A stretch of DNA of 64,000 bases, taken from assembly GCF_025822605.1 (NCBI RefSeq), contig NZ_JACKTY010000020.1, positions 280,524-344,523 of the forward strand. Reading direction: 5' to 3'. Positions 43,084 to 50,360 of the stretch are shown in pieces (within the stretch, counting starts at the first letter, position 1; every line of letters starts with the position of its first letter). Made by a program: the position numbers and the translations under genes. This DNA comes from Mycolicibacterium komossense (GTDB lineage: Bacteria; Actinomycetota; Actinomycetes; Mycobacteriales; Mycobacteriaceae). The notes below the pieces were generated by a model. The model made no database searches. It worked only from the letters and a program-made list of their open reading frames with translations, and had not been told where the DNA came from.

Positions 43084-43629
43084 ATGCTTAATCACGGCGC
43101 ATCCGACACCAAATTCCAGGCCCTGCTGCAGGAGCAGGTCCGCCACGAATTCACCGCGTCGCAGCAATACATTGCGATCGCCGTGCACTTCGACGGTGAC
43201 GACCTGCCGCAGCTAGCCGCGCATTTCTACGGGCAGGCCATCGAAGAGCGCAACCACGCGATGATGTTGGTGCGCCATCTACTCGACCGCGACATCAAGG
43301 TGGACATCACCGGTATCGACGCGGTGCGCAACGATTTCGACTCTCCGCGGGAAGCCCTGAGCCTGGCGCTGGATCAGGAGCGCACGGTCACCGAGCAGAT
43401 CACGGCACTGGCGGCCGCCGCCCGTGACGAGCACGACTTCCTCGGCGAGCAGTTCATGCAGTGGTTCCTCAAGGAGCAGGTCGAAGAGGTCGCCTCGATG
43501 ACCACCCTGTTGCGGATCGCCGACCGGGCCGGTGCCAACCTGTTCGAGCTGGAGGATTTCGTCGCCCGCGAAATGACCGGGGCTGCAGCCGATCCCACCG
43601 CACCAAGCGCTGCCGGCGGCGCGATCTAG
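43084..43629 (+). CDS. bfrB: Ferritin (BfrB-like), second copy
   Basis: A 181-aa ferritin close in sequence to the gene before it; the block GEQFMQWFLKEQVEEVASM is identical in both. Ferroxidase residues are in EFTASQQYIAIAVHF and AIEERNHAMM. ATG at 43084 (MLNHGASD). The tandem boxes upstream make this copy the better match to IdeR-induced bfrB, while the first copy may have a different signal. The open frame extends upstream over the intergenic region and is not used. Confidence 0.9.
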   Translation: MLNHGASDTKFQALLQEQVRHEFTASQQYIAIAVHFDGDDLPQLAAHFYGQAIEERNHAMMLVRHLLDRDIKVDITGIDAVRNDFDSPREALSLALDQERTVTEQITALAAAARDEHDFLGEQFMQWFLKEQVEEVASMTTLLRIADRAGANLFELEDFVAREMTGAAADPTAPSAAGGAI

Positions 43630-43635
43630 GACCGG

Positions 43636-44451
43636 TCAGCCGTCACGGCCCGCGCCTGTCAGCCCGTCCTGTAGCCATCCCTTGGTCCGGCCGGGATGGT
43701 TGGTGGCGATCCACGCCACCCCGACGTCTCGGCAGAACCCGACGTCCTCGTAGTGGTCGACCGTCCAGCAGTACAGGGCCCTGCCCTGTGCGGCTGCGCG
43801 GTCGACCAACTCAGGATGCTCACGCAGGGTGGCGATCGACGGTCCGACGGCGGTGGCCCCGACGGTTGTCGCGGCGCTGCCGTTGAGGTAGCGCGAAGTG
43901 TCGCCCAGCAGGACAGTGGGCAGCAGCGGCGCGGCACGTCTGATCCGCCATACCGCGGCGGCCGAGAAAGACATCACCACCGCGCGGGACAGGTCCGCCG
44001 ACGCCGGTGAGGCGATGCCGTAGCGATGCAGCAGCGCCAACACCTTGCTCTCGACCAGTGCGCCGTAGCGGACGGGATGCTTGGTTTCGATGAAGAGTTT
44101 GACCGGGCGGTTCCAGTCCAGCACCAGCGTGACGAGGTCGTCGAGGGTGAGCAGCCCGGTATCGCCCTGACTCCCGTCGGGGCGCCAGCTGCCGTGCCAG
44201 GAGCCGTAGTCCAACTCGCGTAGTTGGGCCAGCGTCATCTCACTGACCAAGCCGGTGCCCGTCGAGGTGCGGTCGACACGCCGGTCGTGCACGCACACCA
44301 GGTGACCGTCACGGGTGAGCCGGACGTCGCACTCGACACCGTCGGCACCCTCCTCCAGGGCCAGCTGGTACGCGGCCAGAGTGTGCTCGGGACGGTCCGC
44401 CGACGCGCCACGATGGGCTACGACGAAGGGGTGCCCGTCGACCGACTTCAT
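43636..44451 (-). CDS. glpQ1: Glycerophosphodiester phosphodiesterase
   Basis: A 271-aa GDPD-family enzyme that splits glycerophosphodiesters into glycerol-3-phosphate and an alcohol. The family signature is AHRGASADRPEHTLAAY with DGVECDVRLTRDGHLVCVHD next, giving the catalytic His pair and metal-binding Glu/Asp. No signal peptide. ATG at 44451 (MKSVDGHP) is preferred to an upstream ATG that would overlap the next gene. Convergent with the second ferritin, 6 bp apart. Confidence 0.92.
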   Translation of the reverse strand: MKSVDGHPFVVAHRGASADRPEHTLAAYQLALEEGADGVECDVRLTRDGHLVCVHDRRVDRTSTGTGLVSEMTLAQLRELDYGSWHGSWRPDGSQGDTGLLTLDDLVTLVLDWNRPVKLFIETKHPVRYGALVESKVLALLHRYGIASPASADLSRAVVMSFSAAAVWRIRRAAPLLPTVLLGDTSRYLNGSAATTVGATAVGPSIATLREHPELVDRAAAQGRALYCWTVDHYEDVGFCRDVGVAWIATNHPGRTKGWLQDGLTGAGRDG

Positions 44452-44455
44452 AGGC

Positions 44456-45502
44456 CTATGCTGCCGGTTCCTGGCCTTCTCGCTCAACCGCTGCGCCGGA
44501 TTCGGGGGTTTCCCGCTGGTCAGCGGGAACGACGACCCAGCGGTGCGCCGGCCTTTCCACCGGCTTGCGCTCGAATCCGAGGTATACCCGGGCCAGTGAG
44601 ACCGCTGCCGCCAAGCCGAGCAGGTACGCGAGGGTCATCGTCACGGTGTTGTCGGCAATACCCTGCGCATCATTGGTGAAGCTGGTCGCCAGCGCCCAGA
44701 TCGACACCACGGTGCTCAGCACCCACAGCACCCACCAGACGATGACGGGCTTACGCAGTCGTGTGTAGACACCTTCGATGGTCGCCATCTCGATGACGTA
44801 CACAGGCGCCCAGAACAGGTTGACCACCGGCACCAGGCAGCCGACCCACAGCGCCCACGTCGGTCGGGGTTCGGTCACCAGGTGATGCGTATAGACCGCC
44901 ACCCGCCGGGCGATCAGCCAGTTGATCAGGACCAGTGCGCAGCCGATGACGGCGAAGATGGCCAGCACGCTGGCCAGAACGCCGATCCAGAGTGCGGCAC
45001 CCGCCAGCAACGGGTTCAGCAGGGTCGTCCGATTGACGATCAGCAGGACGTACCGCAGCACATGCACCAGCGCCGCGAAAGCCAGGATGGCGGCAGCTGT
45101 CACCAACGCCAGGCGCACCACCGTCGCCGGGGGGCCGCCTCGCGGGGGTGCCGGTGGCGCTGCGGCGTTGGGATCGATGTAGTCGCGCAGACCCCACCGC
45201 GGGATGACGTCATACCGCGGGGTCGGACCAAGTTGGCGGCGCCGACGGTGCGGTACCGGCGCGGCCCCTGGCCGCACGGCGATCCACCGGTAGCCCGGTG
45301 GCAGGCGGATGTCTGGGCGCTGACCGCCGCGTTGTTCGGCCGGCAGCGGGGGCGCACCACCCGGTCGACCCCAGTTGGGGTCAGGGGCGGGGCGCACTTC
45401 GTTGGACGGCGGCAACAGCGTTCCATGGCACCGCGGGCACCATGCGCGTTGCTTGTCACGCACGTTCCATCGCGTGCCGCACGCCGAACACACCTGGATC
45501 AC
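44456..45502 (-). CDS. DUF4328 membrane protein with N-terminal zinc ribbon (Rv3843c type)
   Basis: A 348-aa protein. A zinc ribbon (CSACGTRW...CPRCHG) at residues 5-25 and a Pro-rich linker come before four to five membrane helices in which the DUF4328 pattern (PVVNLFWAPVYVIEMA) appears. A cytoplasmic charged tail ends the protein. Function unknown; Mtb Rv3843c has the same place and similar size. GTG start at 45502. Confidence 0.82.
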   Translation of the reverse strand: MIQVCSACGTRWNVRDKQRAWCPRCHGTLLPPSNEVRPAPDPNWGRPGGAPPLPAEQRGGQRPDIRLPPGYRWIAVRPGAAPVPHRRRRQLGPTPRYDVIPRWGLRDYIDPNAAAPPAPPRGGPPATVVRLALVTAAAILAFAALVHVLRYVLLIVNRTTLLNPLLAGAALWIGVLASVLAIFAVIGCALVLINWLIARRVAVYTHHLVTEPRPTWALWVGCLVPVVNLFWAPVYVIEMATIEGVYTRLRKPVIVWWVLWVLSTVVSIWALATSFTNDAQGIADNTVTMTLAYLLGLAAAVSLARVYLGFERKPVERPAHRWVVVPADQRETPESGAAVEREGQEPAA

Positions 45503-45514
45503 CCGACCAGAGTA

Positions 45515-45642
45515 GCGAGGCGACCGATGCGGAGCGCTTTCCTCCGCTGAGGAGCCGAGAAATAAAGGCGCGAGGCGACCGATGCGGAGCGCTTTCCTCC
45601 GCTGAGGAGCCGAGAAATAAAGGCGCGAGGCGACCGATGCGG
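45515..45642. repeat. 55-bp tandem repeat, 2.3 copies
   Basis: Two identical 55-bp units begin at 45515 and 45570 (each starts GCGAGGCGACCGATGCGG); a third begins at 45625 but diverges after 18 bp. The array lies between the DUF4328 gene and the rhodanese gene. Unit size and intergenic place recall mycobacterial MIRU/VNTR loci. Confidence 0.9.
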
Positions 45643-45690
45643 CGAGGAACGAGACGGCTCAGGAGGCGGGCAACAGCCTCGGCGGAGGGG

Positions 45691-46032
45691 TCAGACGGTC
45701 CCCGGGGAGCCTCCGTCGGTGATCACCGGGCGCCCTGCACCAGCCCAGGCCAACATGCCGCCGTTGACATTGACGGGCTCGTAGCCGTTGCGCTGCAGAT
45801 ACTGCGACACCCGCAGAGACCGGCCGCCTGCGTGGCAGATGACGTACAGCGGCTTCTCGGGATCGATCTCACCCATCCGGGCAGGGACGTCACCCATGGG
45901 GATGTGCTGAGCCCCTGGCGCGTGACCGCGCTGCCACTCGTCGTCTTCGCGGACGTCGAGCAGAACCGCCGACGCGCCGAATTCGACGGGAATCCCCGCT
46001 ACCTGCTCCTCTGGCACAGCTGCGTCATCCAT
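45691..46032 (-). CDS. Rhodanese-domain sulfurtransferase
   Basis: A 113-aa single-domain rhodanese. The active loop CHAGGRS (Cys then Arg five residues later) holds the persulfide-forming Cys; LLDVREDDEWQRGHAPGAQHIP is the family N-terminal motif. Likely carries sulfane sulfur or detoxifies cyanide; partner unknown. ATG at 46032. It runs toward the 55-bp repeat array. Confidence 0.88.
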   Translation of the reverse strand: MDDAAVPEEQVAGIPVEFGASAVLLDVREDDEWQRGHAPGAQHIPMGDVPARMGEIDPEKPLYVICHAGGRSLRVSQYLQRNGYEPVNVNGGMLAWAGAGRPVITDGGSPGTV

Positions 46033-46128
46033 GCTGTCGATCCTGTCACGCGACGGCGGACCGCTCCACTATGAACGGCGGTGAACGTGGCGGTTACGTA
46101 TGAGCTGTGCGCTCCAGCAATCCCGTGA

Positions 46129-46228
46129 CTATCCACAGTTTCCACAGGTTTATCCACAGGCGGTGTGAGCCCGGCGATGGGGCAAAGCCGAGCAGAAGGG
46201 GCATGCGGGCGAAGCGGACTGTGGATAA
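46129..46228. promoter_or_regulatory. Cluster of four DnaA-box-like sequences
   Basis: CTATCCACA at 46129, GTTTCCACA at 46138, TTATCCACA at 46150 (perfect E. coli-type box) and TGTGGATAA at 46220 (perfect box on the minus strand). Mycobacterial oriC boxes share the TCCACA core. The region is far from the dnaA-dnaN origin by gene content. Confidence 0.6.
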
Positions 46229-46478
46229 CCGAGGGCCGTTGTGAGGGCGCGATCAACAAGGCGACGGACAGCGGAGCGAAATCGAACACTCGACCGTGCA
46301 ACGCGGGCGACGCGCACTGGTCACCTCGTGAAAACTGACCGCAAGCCGCACCAACGCCTCCGGATTCCCCGGTATTCCGAGATGCAAACACGCCCGGCGA
46401 AAACTATCCGACCGGGCAGTACGGGTCCGATTTTCCCCAGCTATCCGGAAGGGTTATGATCGCCGTCACTAGGCGTGT

Positions 46479-46494
46479 TGTGATACATCTCACT
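46479..46494 (+). promoter_or_regulatory. CRP-like palindrome
   Basis: TGTGATACATCTCACT fits the mycobacterial CRP consensus TGTGA-N6-TCACA in 9 of 10 fixed positions. It is 41 bp before the start of the 52-aa membrane protein gene. Confidence 0.5.
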
Positions 46495-46534
46495 GGGGGT
46501 CGCGAGTGTTGACTAGGCAGATGGGGAGCGCGTG

Positions 46535-46693
46535 ATGGCTATTCAACCGACTGGACCGCGAATCGCTGCGGCGACACCGCACTGGTCCGTACCCTCGTCG
46601 ACCTGCAACCGGTCCTACCTGCTGGCGGGTCTGCGCGCCGTCGTGATCGCCCTGCTGCTGCTCGGGGTGCTCGCGCTCATCATCCTGACGTAA
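46535..46693 (+). CDS. Small single-helix membrane protein (52 aa)
   Basis: A 52-aa frame from the ATG at 46535, with GGGGAGCG 4-11 bases upstream as ribosome site. A polar N-terminus of about 24 residues (MAIQPTGPRIAA...) leads to a strongly hydrophobic segment (VVIALLLLGVLALIIL) that runs to the last residue, so it would be a C-tail-anchored or type I single-pass protein. No family is recognised. Its 3' end overlaps the last codons of sodX on the opposite strand by 14 bp. The CRP-like site upstream supports a real gene. Confidence 0.55.
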   Translation: MAIQPTGPRIAAATPHWSVPSSTCNRSYLLAGLRAVVIALLLLGVLALIILT

Positions 46694-47033
46694 CCGAGCC
46701 GTCGTCGCGGTAGGAAAGCGTCCACACCACGCGATACGAGCCGGCGGCGGGTATCCAGCCGAATCGCCGTGAATCCACCACTCCCGGCGCGTGCGGATTG
46801 TCCGAGCAGGCCTCGAACGTCGCGGTCCGGCCGCTGCCTCGCACTTCTCCGACACGTTTGATCAGCCACCGAGATGGCAACGTCGGATCAGGGAACACCC
46901 GTAACTGCCCGCTGCGTACCCGGCCGCCGCGCAACGCCAGCAGCCCGTCGCCCGGATTCAGCGTGGGACGCATCGAATCCTCGACGACAGCGAATCGCCG
47001 TACTGGCCAACGACGTGGTGAACGGGACGGCAC
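46680..47033 (-). CDS. sodX: Nickel-type superoxide dismutase maturation protease SodX
   Basis: A 117-aa S26-type peptidase that removes the SodN propeptide and so exposes the nickel-binding His. Catalytic Ser20 is in VVEDSMRPTLNPGD and Lys59 in WLIKRVGEV, the Ser-Lys dyad of the family. It has no membrane anchor, as expected for a cytoplasmic SodN peptidase. GTG at 47033 gives this length; the open frame upstream crosses sodN antisense and is rejected. It diverges from sodN across 51 bp, the usual sodX/sodN pairing. Confidence 0.85.
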   Translation of the reverse strand: MPSRSPRRWPVRRFAVVEDSMRPTLNPGDGLLALRGGRVRSGQLRVFPDPTLPSRWLIKRVGEVRGSGRTATFEACSDNPHAPGVVDSRRFGWIPAAGSYRVVWTLSYRDDGSVTSG

Positions 47034-47084
47034 AACCGGGAAGTGTAGGTTTTCGTGCCGCGTGTGGCGGGGTAGTTTAGGGCC

Positions 47085-47510
47085 ATGCTGCTGCATCGAC
47101 TCTTCTCCAACGCGACCCCCGCCCACGCCCACTGCGACCTGTACTGCGGTGTCTACGACCCAGCGCAGGCGAAGATCGAGGCGCTGTCCTGCCTCAAGAC
47201 GCTTCAGAAATACCACGACTCGGACGACGACCATTTCAAGACGCGCGCCATCATCATCAAGGAGCAGCGCGCTGAAGAGGTCAAGCACCACCTGACCGTG
47301 CTGTGGGCTGACTTCTTCACCAAGGACCACTTCGAGCAGTTCCCCAACCTGCACCAGCTGTTCTGGGACGGCGTGCATGGCGCAGGCGATGTGAAGAAGT
47401 CGCTCGATATCGCCGTCGCCGAGAAGCTGCTGAAGACCATCGACGAGATCTCCGACATCTTCTGGCAGACCGAAAAGGCCAAGGGCATGGGCGTTTATCC
47501 GCCTGCCTGA
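47085..47510 (+). CDS. sodN: Nickel superoxide dismutase SodN
   Basis: A 141-aa precursor of the nickel-dependent superoxide dismutase, which turns superoxide into oxygen and hydrogen peroxide. A propeptide of 15 residues (MLLHRLFSNATPAHA) precedes the nickel hook HCDLYCGVYDP at residues 16-26; His16, Cys17 and Cys21 become His1, Cys2 and Cys6. The Streptomyces hook has Pro at position 5; here it is Tyr. The four-helix body (KEQRAEEVKHHLTVLWADFF, LHQLFWDGVH, IDEISDIFWQTEKAK) follows the family closely. Mtb has an Fe-SOD (sodA) at this chromosomal place. Confidence 0.93.
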   Translation: MLLHRLFSNATPAHAHCDLYCGVYDPAQAKIEALSCLKTLQKYHDSDDDHFKTRAIIIKEQRAEEVKHHLTVLWADFFTKDHFEQFPNLHQLFWDGVHGAGDVKKSLDIAVAEKLLKTIDEISDIFWQTEKAKGMGVYPPA

Positions 47511-47536
47511 TCTGCCACCGAGTCTCGACCGGATAC

Positions 47537-47567
47537 CGGGGCGCCGTGCGTCATGCACGGCGCCCCG
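47537..47567 (+). terminator. Strong hairpin after sodN
   Basis: A perfect 13-bp stem (CGGGGCGCCGTGC with GCACGGCGCCCCG) and a 5-nt loop, 26 bp after the sodN stop. The only T-rich trace after it is CTCTAT. Very likely the sodN terminator. Confidence 0.8.
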
Positions 47568-47690
47568 CTCTATGTCCGGACCATTAGCACTCGTGTCCTC
47601 TTGCGTGCCAACGGTGTTGTGCCCCATCCTGAGCTCACGGCCCGCAGGCGTGTCGCACGCAAGTCCGAACCGAGCAGTCGCGGAGGGCAG

Positions 47691-48224
47691 ATGGAAACAG
47701 GGTCAGGGCGGGCAATCGGACTCGCCCCCTTTCATTCCCGAGGTGCCCTCAAGGGTTTCGTGGTATCCGGTCGGTGGCCGGACTCGACCAAAGAATGGGC
47801 GCAGCTGCTGATCGTCGCGGTCCGCGTCGCATCCCTGCCTGGATTGCTCTCCACCACAACGATTTTCGGCGTACGCGAGGAACTACCCGACGCTCCGGAG
47901 CCCGGCACGGTCGGCCTGGTCTTGGCCGAGGGCACCGTGGTGGGCGAGTCGGCAATCTCTGCAGGGTATTTCGCCGACCATCAGCCGCCCGCCCTGCTGA
48001 TGCTCCATCCGCCCTCAGAGACCATGCCCTCGCTGCCCGAGTGCGCCGGCGCCGCATCGGGCTGCGTGCTGCTGCCGGGACTACCGCATCTGGGCCTTGA
48101 GCACCGTGCGGCGTGGGTCGAGGCGGAATCCGACGGGACAATCACGTCGATGGTCAGCCGCGTCGGCGTCGACCCGATCAGCCATCCCGACACCGCGATC
48201 CTGGCGATGCTGCTCGCTGCCTGA
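47691..48224 (+). CDS. Conserved hypothetical protein (Rv3847 type)
   Basis: A 177-aa protein, the same length as Rv3847, with start ATG at 47691 and GGAGGG nearby (47682-47687). The sequence is rich in short strands and small residues (GFVVSGRWPDSTKEWAQLL; LPDAPEPGTVGLVLAEGTVVG) and has no signal peptide or helix bundle. No domain is recognised. It is found next to the SOD locus in Mtb as well as here. Confidence 0.8.
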   Translation: METGSGRAIGLAPFHSRGALKGFVVSGRWPDSTKEWAQLLIVAVRVASLPGLLSTTTIFGVREELPDAPEPGTVGLVLAEGTVVGESAISAGYFADHQPPALLMLHPPSETMPSLPECAGAASGCVLLPGLPHLGLEHRAAWVEAESDGTITSMVSRVGVDPISHPDTAILAMLLAA

Positions 48225-48759
48225 GGCCCCGAGGGGCCACTGGCCTGCATTGCAGCCGTCGGCAGGCCGGTCGTCGGAATCCCCCGGTGTTGACCGGGTA
48301 CGGTTCACGCCACCTACGGATACCGCGGGCACAGTTTCGCTGATGGCTTAACTCGACATTGCCAGGGTTGGCCATGCCTGCGCCTGCGACACTGTGACGA
48401 GTCGGTGAGCCATCCTTCGGATTGCGCTGCGGCGTTTCACCGGCAGCAAAGATACGCGCGTTTACACTGAGCTCGGGCGGTCGTTGCCCGGTAACGGCAC
48501 TGTTTGTCAGTGGACAGCCGTCAAGGTTGGCGGCTCTCGGCGGTGTTGCACAGGCCCCTGACATTTGCCTTGGTGCAAGGTACGCGCATGCTACGGATTT
48601 CGCAGGAGTGCCCGCGACGGGCCCGGTCAGGGCCCGAAATCTCGTTGGCCGTCAATTTCGCAGTCGTTTGCACTTGGTTGTGGCGATAACAGTCGCTACG
48701 ATAATCAGCAAATACGCCTACGGGTACGTTCGCTCTGCCAGCAAGTGGAGGTCAAAACC
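48225..48759. other. 535-bp leader region of espR
   Basis: No credible gene: the open frames are Arg/Pro-rich and unlike mycobacterial proteins. In Mtb a membrane protein gene (Rv3848) lies here, so it is missing or lost. A possible promoter is seen at 48674-48702. Confidence 0.6.
48674..48702 (+). promoter_or_regulatory. Candidate promoter of espR
   Basis: TTGGTT (48674-48679) and TACGAT (48697-48702) with a 17-nt spacer, about 57 bp before the start codon. The match is moderate. Confidence 0.4.
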
Positions 48760-49158
48760 ATGAGCACGACGTTCGCTGCGCGATTGAATCGCCTGTTCGA
48801 CACCGTGTACCCGCCCGGACGCGGGCCGCATACGTCCGCCGAGGTGATCGCCGCCCTGAAGTCAGAGGGCGTCACCATGTCGGCTCCGTACCTGTCCCAG
48901 CTGCGGTCGGGCAACCGGACCAACCCGTCATCGACGACGATGGCGGCGCTTGCCAACTTCTTCCGGATCAAGCCCGCTTACTTCACCGATGACGAGTACT
49001 ACGAGAAGCTCGACAAGGAGCTGACGTGGCTCGCCAACATGCGTGACGAGGGTGTGCGTCGCATTGCGGCCCGCACCGTCGGGTTGTCCGTCGAGGCCCA
49101 GCAGGACCTGGTCCAGAAGGCCGAAGAGCTGCGTCGCCGGGAACACCTCGACGATTAG
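48760..49158 (+). CDS. espR: Nucleoid-associated regulator EspR
   Basis: A 132-aa protein, same length as Rv3849. The XRE-type helix-turn-helix lies at about residues 25-75 (TSAEVIAALKSEGVTMSAPYLSQLRSGNRTNPSSTTMAALANFF), followed by the C-terminal dimerisation helices (ELTWLANMRDEGVRRIAART...QQDLVQKAEELRRRE). In Mtb EspR binds many sites, loops DNA and activates espACD; those genes are not in this window. ATG at 48760 has GTGGAGG nine bases upstream. A longer upstream open frame is rejected. Confidence 0.93.
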   Translation: MSTTFAARLNRLFDTVYPPGRGPHTSAEVIAALKSEGVTMSAPYLSQLRSGNRTNPSSTTMAALANFFRIKPAYFTDDEYYEKLDKELTWLANMRDEGVRRIAARTVGLSVEAQQDLVQKAEELRRREHLDD

Positions 49159-49160
49159 CC

Positions 49161-49177
49161 CGGCGGTCAGCCCGCCG
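49161..49177 (+). terminator. Short GC hairpin after espR
   Basis: CGGCGG-TCAGC-CCGCCG right after the espR stop. Six base pairs only and no T run, so this is a weak call. Confidence 0.35.
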
Positions 49178-49232
49178 CAGCAGGTCACACGGCTGGTAAA
49201 CGGAGATTCCTCCGTCGACGCCCGGTGAACGA

Positions 49233-50360
49233 TTAACGCGTCAGCTTGCGGTACTGCCGTGCGATCGCGATGATCCATTCGCGGTCGGAGTAGCTGTCCG
49301 GCTGCCGTAGCCATCCCAGACCCGGGAAATCTCCCTCGGCTGCATGCTGTCTGCCATCCCGGCCGGCGTAGATCCATTTCGCGATCCTGCGTGCCTGCTC
49401 GTCCGGTGAGATGGCGGGCTGCTCGACATCGGTCAAGGTGCCCGGGAGGTCGAAATCGGCCGGGCCGCCGCCATGGCTGCGCTGCGCCCGTTGGGTGGCG
49501 GTCGCCTCCAGAAAAAGGGCGTCGGAGATGAGTGACAGCCGCTCGGCGACCCGGAACACCAGCGGACCGCGCGGGCGTACACCGATCCCGATATCGGGCT
49601 GACGCTTTTCCAGCTCCGCCAGCAGCGGCTCGATGAGCCGCAGCTCTCGCCGGCCCGTGAACCAGTCCTCCACTGTAGGCAACAGCGAGCCCGCCGCTAC
49701 CACCGCCATCGCGCAGCCGAGCAGGGCCGCAGCCGTTCCGACGCCGACGAGATGGGTGGTGCCGGTGGCCCGGATCAGGAAGAACGCGCTGGCGAGCAGG
49801 ATCAGCACGATGCCGACGGTGAAGACGAAAAGTGCGCGACCGCGCCGGCTACGGTTCGAGTGCCGCATACCGGCCCAGGTCACCAGGGTCAGCGCGAGCA
49901 GCACGTACAACAGCGGCAGCAGCCAGGGCAGCGACGTCTTCGAGGTGCCCAGGTTGCGCGCCAGATACTGCTCGGCCGACATCTCCGGTTGCTGACCCCC
50001 GGCGAAGAAAAGGGCGAAGCTGACGACGGCGATCACGGTGGCAATGCCGTACTGTGCCATGGCAATTCGGCGCACCACGGTCGGCGTACGAGCGGACGCG
50101 ACGCTGGTGATCATCACGCAGCTGCCGGCCGCGCAGGCCACCAACGCGACCTGGCTGAGCCCGACCGAGATGTTCGGCCAGTGCAGCGCAGTGTCAAGCA
50201 GCAGTGACAGCGGCTGCCAGTTCAGTGCCGCGACAATCGCCAGGCTGCCGAGAGCGATGATCATCGCGGCGCTGACCAGCGACTGCTTGTTGACCAGTGC
50301 CCAGCCGACGCGCACTCCGGTCGCCATCCCAAGGAGCCCGGCGATCACCCAGACGGTCAA
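49233..50360 (-). CDS. MAB_1171c-type membrane protein (DUF6545-like)
   Basis: A 375-aa protein with seven membrane helices in the first 230 residues and a cytoplasmic C-terminal domain (ELRLIEPLLAELEKRQPDIG..., PRGPLVFRVAERLSLISDALF). This layout is that of the MAB_1171c family 'putative transporters' of actinobacteria, usually found beside XRE regulators and ImmA/IrrE peptidases. Its ATG overlaps the stop of the peptidase gene (ATGA), so both are made together. Real function is unknown. The 3' end faces espR across 74 bp. Confidence 0.78.
   Translation of the reverse strand: MTVWVIAGLLGMATGVRVGWALVNKQSLVSAAMIIALGSLAIVAALNWQPLSLLLDTALHWPNISVGLSQVALVACAAGSCVMITSVASARTPTVVRRIAMAQYGIATVIAVVSFALFFAGGQQPEMSAEQYLARNLGTSKTSLPWLLPLLYVLLALTLVTWAGMRHSNRSRRGRALFVFTVGIVLILLASAFFLIRATGTTHLVGVGTAAALLGCAMAVVAAGSLLPTVEDWFTGRRELRLIEPLLAELEKRQPDIGIGVRPRGPLVFRVAERLSLISDALFLEATATQRAQRSHGGGPADFDLPGTLTDVEQPAISPDEQARRIAKWIYAGRDGRQHAAEGDFPGLGWLRQPDSYSDREWIIAIARQYRKLTR

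Larger units (their letters stand above)
46033..46534. other. Gene-poor 500-bp stretch with DnaA-box-like sites
   Basis: Only short, basic open frames with no family resemblance are present. The notable content is four DnaA-box-like 9-mers (46129-46228) and a CRP-like palindrome at 46479-46494 before the small membrane gene. Mtb carries an IS element near this position. Confidence 0.6.

Noticed and set aside
46129..46228. DnaA-box cluster as the chromosomal origin
   Set aside because: No dnaA, dnaN, rpmH or gyr genes nearby; only a small number of boxes and no AT-rich unwinding region.
46241..46459. 72-codon plus-strand frame in the DnaA-box region
   Set aside because: Very Arg/Thr-rich, no ribosome site and no family; more likely chance.
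48422..48763. 113-codon frame in the espR leader
   Set aside because: Runs into the espR start in another register and looks unlike a real protein; the region is better read as a leader.
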